DNA from: Gentiana macrophylla
Taxonomy: Eukaryota; Streptophyta; Magnoliopsida; Gentianales; Gentianaceae
DNA: 64,000 bases
Direction: 5' to 3'
Assembly (NCBI GenBank): GCA_026214975.1
Contig: CM047805.1
Location: 111,657,845-111,721,844, forward strand
Below are positions 33,155-44,725 of this stretch, piece after piece. The stretch's first letter is position 1. Each line of letters opens with the position of its first letter. The notes beneath the pieces were generated by a model. It ran no database searches. It had not been told where the DNA came from and worked only from the letters and a program-made list of their open reading frames with translations. A program made the position numbers and the translations under genes.

Positions 33155-33779
33155 AAAAGATGTTTCCCAACCCACAGAAATAGGCAAGAATATGAGGCTG
33201 AAGTACGAGACAGGATAAAAGAATTATTCAGAGTCCAAGAAGGTCTGTATCCAAATCAAACGCAAGATGAAGCATGGGCAGACTGGCATAGCTATCAAGA
33301 TGAAAAAAATGAGAGTTGATATGGCCAAAATGTACAATGATGTTAAAAGACAACATGCATCTCTTAAGCAAAATGTTGGTACCAGCATACCAGGTACAAC
33401 CATACCACTCTCTGCAAAAAGACCAGAAGACTTACAAAGTGAACAACAAGAAAATTTCAACTACATGGAAAAATTCTTCAACCCAATGGGGAGAATGAAC
33501 AAACAAGACCAATGGGGTCTGTACAAAAATCTCAAGTTTGCTGACACACACATTGCTGAAGCTAGGGACAGACTTGAGAAATATTTTGGAGAACCTAGGG
33601 CAAATGAGACAATACCTGATTTGAACAGACTCGTTGCCAAGAGAGTATTTCATGGAGTCTCTGAATACACTGCTATGGCATACTGGAGGTCGAAATTTCC
33701 AGGGATCGATTGGAAAGATATGGAAGAGGTCCAGACCACAAAGTTCAAGAGGTACAAAGCAAAATTAAGTAAAATGTAA
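33155..33779 (+). pseudogene. Element A third ORF, C-terminal part after D
   Basis: From the D junction one frame reads RNRQEYEAEVRDRIKELF, then VQEGLYPNQTQDEAWADWHS, to about 33305. A frameshift then leads to the open stretch ending at 33779 (MAKMYNDVKRQHASLKQN ... FKRYKAKLSKM). It includes NFNYMEKFFNPMGRMNKQDQ and AYWRSKFPGIDWKDM. The strongly helical, charged make-up continues the 4591-7087 protein. The W...PGI...V....Y pattern near the end resembles the end of the B protein (SWNIYASIHGIES...). TAA at 33777-33779 is the probable native stop. Confidence 0.72.
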
Positions 33780-33922
33780 TTACAGCTATCTGAATATGCT
33801 TTGAACTGACTTATCTTATTGCCCTTAAATGGTTGAATAATATTGTTGAGTTTTATTCCAGTGTTTATTATGAAAAATTTTAATTTACTTATGTTCAGTC
33901 TTATGAGGGTTTTGGCAACATC
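33780..33922 (+). other. Element A 3' untranslated region
   Basis: A/T-rich sequence between the third ORF and the polypurine tract. No coding signal. Confidence 0.6.
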
Positions 33923-33936
33923 AAAAAGGGGGAAAT
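33923..33936 (+). other. Element A polypurine tract
   Basis: AAAAAGGGGGAAAT directly before the LTR start TGTTAGGAAC. The same tract occurs in B (minus strand of 47491-47505). Confidence 0.9.
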
Positions 33937-34469
33937 TGTTAGGAACATTTTGTTATGTTTTGATGATGGCCATACTAGCTGTTATAGCAAGCCTGAAATA
34001 TGTTAGAATACTCTGTATAAGTCTTTAATTAGAGCCTGCCATGTTGAATAAGTTGAGTCAGACAAGTATTGTACTAGTTGGTAGGACGGCTAAGTTAGAG
34101 CAGATATTCGGCAGTGTGAAGCCAGTCAAGTACCAGCAGAGAAGCATGAAGACATTATGGTCTGACTTATAACCAAGGAAGTCTGTGATGACCTTGGATA
34201 AGGATCAGTGAAGTACAAAGATTCTCCTGAACCTAAAAGAATGAAGGAAACAGTGAATCGGCAAAGTGAACTTACTATCGGCTAAGTGAAGACAAAGCAG
34301 TGAAGGAAGATCTAAACGGCAAAGTCGGACGGTCACTTAACTGTTCAGCGAACGGCCAAGTAAACCTTACTTGATCAGATTTTGAAGTAGGAAGAAGATA
34401 GAGAGGATCAAGCCTTAAATGCACAATCAATTGAGGATCAATGAAGAACGGATTTTCTGGTAAACGTTT
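33937..34469 (+). repeat. Element A 3' LTR, first part
   Basis: Starts TGTTAGGAACATTTTG, related to the B LTR start. It ends at the CGTTT target of B (34465-34469). The total LTR, with 54633-55427, is about 1.33 kb. Confidence 0.85.
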
Positions 34470-35589
34470 TGCTGGTCCCTTGGAAAGGCTAGCACAAGTT
34501 TAGAGCAGGGGGGGTGAATAAACTTGTCACCAAAAGTTCACCCAAAAACTGAATCATATCCCAGATTGAGTTCAACTGAGACTTGTGCGGAGTTAAGCTA
34601 ACTTAACTGAGTATAAGTCAAAATTGACTTCACCTTAGTCGAGTTAACCGGCAGCGGATTAATTAAGCCTTTTTAATTGAGGTTATCAGTTTAGGTGTTG
34701 ACACAGTTTTTTTTGTATGATAAATGTATGTACTAGATGAATATAACTATAAAGTAGTAAATAAATGAATAACAGTATGTAAATGCGTAAGGTAAATGAA
34801 ACAAGATTTATAGAGGTTCCATGTGATGTAATCCTATCAGTCCTCACTTCCCCTATGATGTGGAGGAAAATTCCACTAGAACATCTTTGAGCTGGCCCGG
34901 TTACAAAAAGTTCTAAACTGATAGTCCTTGACTAATCCCTAACTTCAAAATCTAAACACTTGTAGAACAGGTAGAATGGCTGCTATTCAATTGTTTGAAC
35001 ACACTGGTCCTTGGAGGGTTGTCTTGCCTCTTCACCAACTAATCACAAACACAGTCTTCTTGACTGTACTCAACTGTCCTACACACCTTCTTGGTGTTTC
35101 ACAGTCTAAACCTTTGATGAAATCAAAGTTGAGACTTGAATCAATAACTATGATTCAATTGTGATTTGAGCTTTCTCCTCTAGATATAACAGATAAGCAC
35201 GGCTCTATTTTCTTCAAATAATTGATCTTGATCTTTCTTTGAAATCTTATGAACACTTGAAGAAATCTTGATCTTTCAATGAAAAGCATAGCAGGAATTC
35301 TCTTGTTTTGTTTTCCCAATTAATTTGATCCTTCTTGACTAGATTGATTCTTGGAATTCCGTATTTCCTCTTGTTGTAGAAGTAGTCTATTTATAGGGGT
35401 CTTTCTAACGGTTGGATTATTTGGATTTGAATCCTTATAGCCGTTAGTGGTCCTGCTTTTCCTTTTGTATGTCAGTGTCAAAAAGGACACTTTATAGGCC
35501 AATAAAATTGCTTGATTTACAACAGTCACATTCTTCTTCAGCTTTTCTAATTCAGTTAAAAACTGATTTCTCGCAACTTAGTCAGTTGT
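34470..35589 (-). repeat. B 3' LTR, distal part
   Basis: Aligns with 52899-54010 at about 93-95% by eye. It is interrupted by E2 at GTTGT (35585-35589). Confidence 0.9.
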
Positions 35590-37191
35590 TGTTCTCGGTG
35601 AATTTTATGATTTATATCGAAATATTTCATAGCAATAATCCCCATGTTTTAGTAATTTTTATAGAAAATTACGTATTAAATGAATAAATTGAAGAAATGG
35701 TTGTAGAGTTATAAAAAGTGTAAAACGTGCCAATTACGTGTTTAAAATGATGATTTTATGTTCGTTTGAGTCGTGTTACACTTTGGTATGCTTTCAATGA
35801 CTTGCAGGTGTTGAATGCGGCTGGAAAAAGATGATTTAAAGTGTGTAATCGTGCTCTGAAGAGTGGGAGCTGAAGAATAAAGAGATAAAGATGAAAGGTC
35901 GAATTTGAAGGCATGCTGGACAAACGTCTGGCGTATTGAATCAAGCGCCCGTAAAGTCGAACGAAAGCGTTTGATGTCCCGCCTGGACGGGCGTCGAATA
36001 GTGGATCAAGCGCCCACCGGAAGAAATTTGATTCAGGATGCTGAGAATTTTGCTGAATCAAGCGTCTGATTTTGTCCAAATTAAAGAAGGACGTGCGTCC
36101 AGGCCCAGCTCGGCCCGACTCAAACAAGTTTTGCACACCGGCGGGCGCCCAGTGTTTTGGACAGGCGTCCACCACCGATTTTTAACCCTAGCCGCCTCAA
36201 AATCCTATAAATACAGCGCTTATTCTAAACCCTAGGGAGAGATCACATCATCAGAAAAAACACAGCGGCTGAGACCTAATACAAGGGAGCAGCCGCACCA
36301 CAACGAGTTCCTTCCTTTCCATCCGATTTTGGAGTCAGATGAGGATGCAAGGCTAAGCAATTCGCAGTAGAACAACGGGAGGATATCACATCAACATCAC
36401 CACAACCATGGATTGTTAGGTTATTTTTATTTATGATTCGAATATTGTTTTATTTATCGGTTGATATTTGGATTGTTTGTTGAGTGTTTTATTAGATAGG
36501 AATATCAATGAAACCATATGTTAATTTGAATTTGTATGGAAATATAATTCATCAATAGAGCCGCTTTCAATCGATACAATTAATAGTAACTCGAGGAATC
36601 ATTTATTGTTAATTGGGTTATATGATTTGGGAACAAATTAATGATCTTGTGCTATATGTTTAATTGTTTTGCTTGGAAAAGAAAACAAAACCCTAGAATT
36701 GAGTTAAAGGAATTTAATCGATTTCGAGATTGATCAAACCAATAAAGTCGTTTTCGGATCATAAGATGGTTGTGTGATTGTTGTGTGGTTGATTCTGGTT
36801 GTTTTACTGTTCTTTTAATTATTTGATAAAACAATTTGATCGTTATTTGCTACGTTTAGTTATTCAAAAGATTCTAGGTTTTACCTGTTATTTTTCTAAA
36901 TATTTCCGTTCCCAGCACGATAATCAGACGCCCGTCCACCCTAAGCGGACGCCCGTCCAGTATCGAGTTTTCCTGTTTTCTGTTCCTTCTAGTCACTGTT
37001 CTTCGTTTTTATATTATAGTTAATATACACCTTAGTTTTAGGTAATAATTAGTGACATATTTGATAGAATAACTGCCCTTAATCCGATAAACGTTCGATT
37101 CCCTTAGGACGACTCGGTAACACCCTATACTACGAACCTTATACTTGGGGTGTTCCGATAAAATAAATTTAAAACTCGTTTTTACCGAACA
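35590..37191 (+). repeat. E2 5' LTR
   Basis: TATAAATA at 36206-36213. Words such as GGACGGGCGTC cluster at 35930-36172, upstream of it, and GACGCCCGTCC type words occur downstream at about 36928-36959. A CCCTTAGGACGAC ... TATACTTGGGGTG stretch is near the end, shared with S2 and the extra LTR in E1. Confidence 0.95.
36206..36213 (+). promoter_or_regulatory. E2 5' LTR TATA box
   Basis: TATAAATA, conserved at 45875-45882 in the 3' LTR. It lies shortly after the motif cluster and before a run ending in AAACCCTAGGGAG. Confidence 0.75.
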
Positions 37192-37197
37192 AGTTTT

Positions 37198-37215
37198 TGG
37201 CGCCGTTGCCGGGGA
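37198..37215 (+). other. E2 primer-binding site (tRNA-Asp)
   Basis: TGGCGCCGTTGCCGGGGA, six bases after the LTR end, complementary to tRNA-Asp 3' sequence with CCA. Confidence 0.93.
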
Positions 37216-37821
37216 ATCGGTAACGGTTGTCGGATTTTTCGTAGTGTAGTTTTTTTTGAGTCGGCAGTATTTTGGCCATAACTTTCGGCTCGAGTGTCCG
37301 TTTGGCGCGCAGGACCCCAATTCGGAAAGCTCGTTCCGACGCCGACGACGTGGCAAAGCGCCTATGGCCATTCGACACCGTTTTCGAGGTCAAAATCTGC
37401 TGTTTTCCCTTCCATTTTGGCCCTAGAAGATTTCAACACGTTTTTTTTTACCGTCTTAGTGCCTTTTCTGTTTTAAATTTTTCGTAGGTAGGTTTCTTTT
37501 CTTGTTTCTGTTTCTAGATCTTTTTCTAAATTCGAAAATAAAAAAAATAATTTAAAAAAAAGAAAAAAAAGAGAACTTTCTGAACGGGCGTCCAGACTCT
37601 GAACGCCCGTCTGCTCTCAATTTGCCTTCTGAACGCTAGTTCAGTAACCTGAACGAGCGTTCACCTCCAGAACCCCCCCTGAACCAGCGTTCATTCATAC
37701 TGAACGCCGGTTCAATCTCTTTTCTCTTCTCTCCTTCTGACCTCTAAACCCTCTAATCATATTTACATTCCTTTCTCATCAACCCTAAGGTTGATTTCTT
37801 CCTATTCTGCTTTTATGGTTT
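37216..37821 (+). other. E2 leader with six-copy motif array
   Basis: The first part (to about 37480) is similar to the E1 leader although the LTRs differ. An A-rich stretch follows. At 37582-37713 there are six 12-mers: GAACGGGCGTCC, GAACGCCCGTCT, GAACGCTAGTTC, GAACGAGCGTTC, GAACCAGCGTTC and GAACGCCGGTTC. Starts are 37582, 37601, 37631, 37651, 37681 and 37702. Gag begins at 37822. Confidence 0.85.
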
Positions 37822-39246
37822 ATGCAAACCAGGAGCAAAAAGGGACCGCTATTATACTGTCCTGAACCTGAACGGGACATTGTCAAGAGAAGACTTTTCC
37901 CAAATCCTGACAACATGAGCGAACACGGTTCTAGCGATGACGAGCCGGAGAACCAATGGAATAATGACCAAAATCCTCCTGGCATGGATCCCGCTCAGTT
38001 AAACCAAATTCTGATGCAAATGTTGCGTAACCAAAGAATAAAGCAGAAAGCCTGGATAAACCAAACAGATGCAACAACAACCTCAGATAGTCGCTCAACA
38101 AAGAATAAATTTCAGCGGCCGCAAATGCAGCAAAGAAGACCCTTATGCGCCATATCTTGATCAAGACTTCTTGGAAGGGCATAGAACAATTCGGCCTCCA
38201 GAGATGGGAGGACTGCATTTTGATCTTAAGAATGGAGTTGTGGGGATGGTCCAAAATAGTTCTTTCCATGGCACTGCTGCAGAAGACCCACATGACTTCT
38301 TGTCTACTTTTGTGCAAATATGTGAAGCAGGGCACTACCCTGGCGTTCCTTCAGAAGTCGTTAAATTGAAACTTTTCCCGTTTGCCTTGAAAGGCGAAGC
38401 AAATCGATGGTTTAAGTCCTTACCCCATCACTCTCTTCATAACTGGGCTGATGTGAAAAGAGGTTGAATTTGTTAGTGAAGAAGTGCCCTAACCATGGAT
38501 ACACTCGACATGAACTTCTAGAATTATTCTATCAGGGTGTTACTCAACCCAATAGAGACTACTTAGATTCCACAGCTCATGGATCGTTTTTAGGAGGATG
38601 AGATGATGCGCTCTCTGGTAGCGAAACAATAGCTAAGAATAACATGTGGGCTACTCAAAAGAAGACCCATGTTAGTGGAAGCAAAAAGGAGGCTGCTGAA
38701 AGTAACTCGGAGACAAAACTGCTAGTTGCTCAAATGGAAATAATGAACAAACAACTAGCCAACATGCAAATTAAGCAGCAAGAAGGGCCAGCAGATGTGA
38801 ATTACTCGGGCATGCAGGCCGGGAATATGATGAATGAGGAAGTGCAGGCCATGGAGAACCAGAATCAACCTTTCAGAAGCTTCAGTCAAAATTCTGGTCA
38901 ATCGAGTCAAACTCAAAACCGTAACTATTTGGGAAACCCACGAAATAGTTATTATACACCACCTGATGCATCCAATAACCAAAGACCCCAAGGTAACTGG
39001 GCTCAAACGCAAAATCAACAGCCCACCTATGTCTCTCAGAAGAAATTTGATGAGCTAGTAGACATGGTGAAAACACTAGCCACCGGTCAAAAAACGATGG
39101 AGAGACAGATAGGTCGATGGTCGATCAACAAAGCGAGCGACCTCCGTGAAGACCGCCTAGTTATACAGATAAAAACCCTAAGGCAGATGTCAGTGCTTGT
39201 AATGCCATCACACCGCAATGGAATTATGGACAAGAGGAGGAGTTGA
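37822..39246 (+). pseudogene. gag: E2 gag, broken
   Basis: It starts MQTRSKKGPLLYCPEPE like E1. The first frame is lost near 38100. The capsid part resumes in another frame (38069-38467) with GGLHFDLKNGVVGMVQNSSF, LSTFVQICEAGHYPGV and LFPFALKGEANRWF. Right after ADVKR a deletion of about 110 bp removes what corresponds to some 38 residues of E1 gag (AFALKWVSP...KAWE) and changes frame. The rest (RLNLLVKKCPNHGY..., then 38644-39246 with SETKLLVAQMEIMNKQLAN) is open. Capsid function must be lost, so E2 would need Gag from elsewhere if it moved after these changes. Confidence 0.85.
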
Positions 39247-40204
39247 ATCCAGTCACCCTCAGAAGCGGTAAGACAGCTGCACCCGAAAAGTTATCGGGAA
39301 ACGAGTAGCCCCTCCTGACGCCATGAGTTCAGGAGGGGGCAATCAGAAATTAAATTCCAAAGAAGGCAATAGTGAGGAAGAGCTGAGTGATGATGACTCT
39401 TCGGGGGATAGTGATGAGGAAGCTGAGGAGAGAAGTCAGGTAGCTGAACCCCTGACTAAAAAGAAAACTGAGAAGTTTGTCAGATGGAAGGATAAGGAGG
39501 ACGAAGCCATTAAAAGTCAAAATATAATCGATCATTCGAAAACCCTTCCTTATCCGGCAAAGAAAAGAGAGAATATCTCGAACTCTTACAGACAGTATGA
39601 CGGAGTGAGAAAGATGCTTAGAGATACCATGGTGACTATGCCACTTGCTGAGGTATTAACTGAGATGCCTAAATGCTCTAAGTATCTTAAGGATGCCTGT
39701 GGAAGTAAAAAGAAGCTAAAGGGAATGGCAGAGGAGGTGCTAAGAGAAGAATGTTCAACGGTTTCACAGAGCATTGCAATCAAGCGAGGTGACCCCGGAC
39801 GACCTTCAATCTCTTGCATGATTGAAGGCCACACATTCCACAATGTCTTATGCGATTCAGGGGCCTCTGTCAATGTGATGGCATTGAACGTCTGCAAGAG
39901 TCTCGGGTTGGACAAAAGGCTAAAGGAGCGTCCCGTCTCTCTTCAGTTGGTGGACCGATCTAGCCGTTTAGCAGCTGGTTGTGTTAACAACGTCCTTATC
40001 CATGTTAAACATTTAGTTTTTCCAACTGACTGGGTCATACTGGATTACCAGTCTGACAAGGAGATGCCCCTGATTCTGGGACGGCCTTTCTTAAATACTT
40101 CTGCCTCCACCATTGACTTCCAAACTGGCCAAATCACTCTGAGAGTAGAGGACACTTCCGTTACCCTCGAGCAAGGAAAAAGTTCTGCGAAAACCCCAAC
40201 CTAG
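39247..40204 (+). pseudogene. E2 protease region
   Basis: An open segment from 39323 encodes 293 residues after a short out-of-frame link. The N-terminal third is acidic (SEEELSDDDSSGDSDEEAEE). The retropepsin active site is LCDSGASVNVMALNVCKSLG (about residues 173-192), followed by DWVILDYQSDKEMPLILGRP with the conserved ILGRPFL motif. A TAG (40202-40204) ends it, but homologous sequence continues in the same frame (ESDPDEELTEIGALDV), so the stop is probably a mutation. The protease would process Gag-Pol. Confidence 0.85.
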
Positions 40205-40831
40205 GAGATTTCATTCATTGAGGCAATCTATGGAGATGAATCTGACCCTGATGAAGAGCTCACGGAGATAGGAGCCCTGGATGTTATAAGTCACGAAGAA
40301 AGGAAAATCTGGGACATTCCAGGGATGAGCAGCAATGATTTGAAAGAGCTCAACCAGGCAGACTTTAACCTTGCACAGGAGGAAGTTTTAATGGGTAGTT
40401 GGGACGAAATAAATTTCTGGAGAGAAACTACCAATTGGGAGTTGGATGATTGGGAGCAGCTTGCAGAAGAGCTTGAAGAAGAAGAACTTAAGAAGATGGT
40501 TAAGCATAGAAAAAGAAAAAAAGCGGAAGTCGATGTGGATGATTCCTCTAGATGATGTCATTCAATACCTTTCTGGGGTTACGCCTCGGGAAGATGAGGT
40601 ATTCTTCAGTCAACCACTTCAAGCCCACAAGGAAAAAGGTGGCCCCTTAAAATCCAGTATTGAGCAACCCCCTACTGACTTGGAGCTTAAACCGCTTCCG
40701 CAGCACCTTAAATACATATTCCTTAAAGACGGTGATAAGTTGCCCTTGATCATTTCGTCTAAACTCGGGCCAGATCAAGAAGCAGAATTAATCAAAGTGC
40801 TTGAGAAACATGTCCTCGCGTCGGATGGCAG
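40205..40831 (+). pseudogene. E2 protease-RT linker
   Basis: Acidic coding sequence in two frames. First comes ELNQADFNLAQEEVLMGSWDEI and WELDDWEQLAEELEEEELKK (40325-40555; read as LAQEEVLMGSWDEI and WEQLAEELEEEELKK). Then a frame change near 40500-40550 leads to VIQYLSGVTPREDEVFFSQP and LKPLPQHLKYIFLKDGDKLP, the conserved N-terminal lead of Athila RT. E1 has ALMGSWDEI in the matching place. Confidence 0.75.
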
Positions 40832-43800
40832 GTGGGTGATATCAGAGGAATCAGCCCAGACGTGTGCATGCATAAGATTCGAACGGAGGAAGGAGCGAAA
40901 AAGGTCAGACAACCTCAAAGGAGGCTAAATCCGCACATGCAAGAGGTCGTCAAAAAGGAGATAATCAAGTGGCTCGATATGGGTATTATCTACGCCATCG
41001 CCGATAGTGAGTGGGTCAGCCCTACTCAAGTTGTGCCAAAGAAGGGAGGCATTACTGTGGAAAAGAACGAAAAAGGGGAAGAAGTTGCCTTACGCCTTGT
41101 GACGGGCTATAGAGTTTGCATTGATTATCGCAGGTTAAATGAAGTCACCGCTAAGGATCATTTCCCCCTGCCCTTCATTGACCAACTTCTAGAAAGACTG
41201 AGTGGTCATAAGTATTATTGTTTCCTCGATGGATATTCTGGTTACTTCCAGATAGCCATCGACCCTAATGACCAGGAAAAGACTACGTTTACGTGTCCAT
41301 CAGGCACTTTTGCCTTTTGCAGAATGCCATTCGGCTTATGCAATGCACCCGCGACTTTTCAACGGTGCATGTTGGCCATTTTTGATGGACTAGTGGAGAA
41401 ATGTATGGAAGTCTTCATGGATGACTTCTCAGTCTATGGAGACATCTTTGATGAAATCTTAAAGAACCTAGATATGGTGCTCCAACGTTGTGTTGAGAAA
41501 AATCTAGTGCTTAACTGGGAAAAGTGCCATTTTCTAGTCGAAGAAGGGATTGTTTTGGGACACAAGGTGTCCAGTGATGGTATTCAGGTGGATAAGGCTA
41601 AGGTAGAAGCCATTGAGAGAATGTCGTACCCGAAGACAGTGAAGGAGGTACGAGGATTTCTGGGACATGTGGGCTTCTATCGGCGTTTCATTAAAGACTT
41701 TTCGACGATAGCAAAGCCGTTATCCAACCTACTGAAAGAGGAGGTGGAGTTTTTGTTTGATGATGGGTGTAAGAAAGCTTTTAATAGCTTAAAGGATAAG
41801 CTAACCAGTGCCCCCATTTTAATCGCGCCCGACTGGACTAAACCTTTTGAACTAATGTGCGATGCCTCTAACTACGCAGTGGGCGCAGTTCTAGGGCAGA
41901 GAATTGACAAAAAGTTCAGGCCGATTTACTATGCTAGCCACACTTTGAACCCAGCTCAAAGCAATTACGCCACTACCGAGAAGGAATTCTTGGCAGTCGT
42001 TTTTGCTATTGACAAATTCAGAAGCTATCTTTTAGGGTCCAAAGTGGTGGTGTGGACAGATCACGCAAAGACTACGCTACCTTATGGGAAAAGGACAGAC
42101 GCTAAACCAAGGTTACTCAGATGGATTTTGATACTACAGGAATTTGACCTTGAAATTAAGGACAAGAAGGGTAGTGATAATGTTGTAGCTGACCACTTAT
42201 CTCGCCTAGTGAATGAGGGTGGCGAAGTCCCTAAGGAGATAGGCATTGACTTTCCGACTGAGCAATTAATGAAGCTAGAGACTGGGAGGCCGTGGTATGC
42301 TGATTACGCCAACTACTTAGCAAGTGGGCATTTAGAAGAGATGACGTATCAGGAAAAGAAGAAATTTTTCAGTGACTTAAGGTATCTCGTATGGGAGGAT
42401 CCATATCTGTTTAAAGTCTGCAAGGACGGGTTGCTTAAAAGGTGCGTTCCGGAGCATGAACAATTGGATATCTTGGAGCAATGTCATAGTGGTCCCGCTG
42501 GTGGACACTACGGAGCACCTAAGACAGTCACAAAAATCCTTCAAGCTGGTTTTTACTGGCCTACCTTGTTTAAAGATGCTGAAGCCTTTTGCAAAGGCTG
42601 TGATAGATGCCAAAGAGTAGGGAGACTCAGTAATAGGATGGAGATGCCTTTGAGGCCTATCTTGGAATGTGAAGTTTTCGACGTCTGGGGCATTGATTTT
42701 ATGGGACCGTTTCCATCATCATGCTCTAACAAATATATTCTCGTCTGTGTAGACTACGTGTCCAAGTGGGTAGAGGCCATAGCCACCCAAACCAATGATC
42801 ACAAAGTTGTAAAGAAATTCTTGCAAAAGAATATCTTTACTAGATTTGGCTGTCCTAGAGCCTTTATCAGCGATGAAGGTTCGCATTTCTGTAATGCACC
42901 ACTGGATAAAATTCTTGAGAAATATGGTGTCAAGCATAGAATTGGTAAACCATACCACCCCCAAACCAGTGGCCAAGTCGAGGTAAGCAACAGAAGTCTA
43001 AAGCAGATTTTGGAGAAAACGGTAAATTCAAATTGATCCAACTGGAGTCTGAAGTTGGACGACGCACTTTGGGCTTATCGCACTGCGTTTAAGACCCCTA
43101 TGGGTACGTCACCATTTCAAATGGTTTATGGCAAGTCATGCCATCTACCAGTCGAGCTGGAGCACAGAGCTTACTGGGCTATTAAATTCTTAAACTTCGA
43201 TAGCCAACTCTGTGGGGAGAAAAGATTATTGAAACTATATGAGCTCGATGAATTCAGACTCAGGGCCTACGAGAACGCCAAGCTGAGCAAGGAAAGAATG
43301 AAGGCGCTCCACGATGCAAAGATAAAAGACAGAGATTTCAAGGTAGGAGAGATGGCTTTGCTTTACAACAACAGATTACATCTGTTTGCTGGCAAGCTTA
43401 AGTCCAGATGGTCCGGACCCTTTGAAATTGTCGAAGTTCATCCGGGTGGAGCAATTTCCTCGAAAGGGTACAGTGGTCAACCTTTTAAAGTGAATGGTCA
43501 TAGATTGAAAAAGTATTTCAGACAGCCTTATGAAGCACCTGAAGTCCTGTACTTTCAAAAGTTGGTTGACATGACTGATGTGCTGATTTGTGATGAGATC
43601 CCATCCGACTTCTTTACTTCGGATGATGACATTATTGCCCTTAACCTTAAAGATGCTTCTACCACGCATCCTGCACCTATCAGTAAGCTAGTGCCACGAT
43701 TAAGCAACAACACGAAGAAGAGAGTCAGTGTTATCTGGCGAGTTAAGTTCAAACACTTAGTAGAACACTTGACTTGTTGCTGTTGCGGCCGCACCCCTGT

Positions 43801-43864
43801 CCTTCATTCTGATTCCGATGAAGAGGTGGCCCTGATCAAACCGAAGTGGCCCGATCCGGGTTGA
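40832..43864 (+). pseudogene. E2 pol: RT, RNase H, integrase (one nonsense codon)
   Basis: A 734-residue open segment (40832-43036) plus 43055-43864 in the same reading after TGA at 43034-43036. RT has [11 protein letters not shown] at residues 130-140 and the active site FMDD at 195-198. RNase H has D344 ([11 protein letters not shown]), E384 and D410 (VVWTDH). The integrase zinc finger is H552/H559/C590/C593, and the DD35E core is D622, D681 and E717. The C-terminal segment ends ...[15 protein letters not shown] and an acidic tail. The first ATG is not the native start, as RT lead sequence lies upstream in another frame. At the nonsense codon E1 has Arg in a NNNRSNWS context. Residues 413-423 are out of frame relative to E1 ([15 protein letters not shown] versus [14 protein letters not shown]). 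Confidence 0.92.
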
Positions 43865-44241
43865 CTTTGAAATCTCTATCAAGCTAATGACATAAAAGAA
43901 GCGCTCCCGCCTAGTCTTTTAAGTTACTTTTTAGTTAAGTTTTTAGGGCTTTAGGAATAAAACCATGGTGATTGGTGTGTTGGTTGTCCTTGTCCTATTT
44001 GTGAATGCTTTATTTGCCCATTCATGTTTACTCATATACCCCTTGTACCCCTACATTATATGCTATGTCGAGTGTTGCAGATACTGTTGAGCGGTTTTTG
44101 CCAGTTATCATTTTTAGTGTTGTCTGTTTGTGATACGAGCTGCAGCGGTTCATTCATGTTACGGCCTGACCACTGTCAACCTACAGCCCGACAACCACTT
44201 TGCAACCAGCTAAGTATTCTTTTCTCTTATTTGCACATTCT

Positions 44242-44271
44242 GAGGACATAATGTGATTTAAGTGTGGGGGG
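44242..44271 (+). other. E2 inner polypurine module
   Basis: GAGGACATAATGTGATTT followed by AAGTGTGGGGGG. It resembles the terminal module at 45221-45249, about 980 nt downstream. E1 has the same pair about 960 nt apart. Confidence 0.75.
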
Positions 44272-44725
44272 TGTCTAAATTGGCTATGTTATCATGCTAT
44301 ATTTCTGAAAATGAGTAAATGTGATTTTCTCGAAAATTTTAAATTTTTCAAAGTACACTTGGATAATTGTAAATCTTGAGCATGTAATTGAAACAAAAAG
44401 GCTCGCTAGTTGTAGTTTCTAGACGATGATTGTCTGTAACTTCTGTGAGATGATTATAGCATGTTTTTACTGATTTGAGATAGTATTCATTTCACACTCA
44501 CGAAGCCTTTGATATTGAAGCAAAAATTTTGAACTGTATCCTTTCACTATTTTAGTGATTTATCTTAGAGAGATTTGTTCTTAATAGTAACAGTGAAGTA
44601 ACACCTAAGTTCGTAACGCACCGTGAATATCTCAAAGGTTTGAATGTGATAAGTGAAACGTAACTAATGTTTTTGAAAAAGTCGAGTTAATAATAAATAA
44701 ATGGGTGTGTCGAAAGCTGGTCGAT

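Noticed and set aside
35756..36175. 139-codon minus-strand ORF
   Set aside because: It lies in the U3-like part of the E2 LTR, formed by CG-rich repeated words. The copy in the other LTR (45457-45844) has different frames.
37198..37215. tRNA gene fragment matching tRNA-Asp
   Set aside because: It is the complement of the last 18 bases only and sits next to an LTR, so it is a primer-binding site.
37582..37713. Regular short repeats resembling a CRISPR array
   Set aside because: Units are 12 bp, diverged and self-complementary, with no unique spacers of constant length. They lie in a plant retrotransposon leader.
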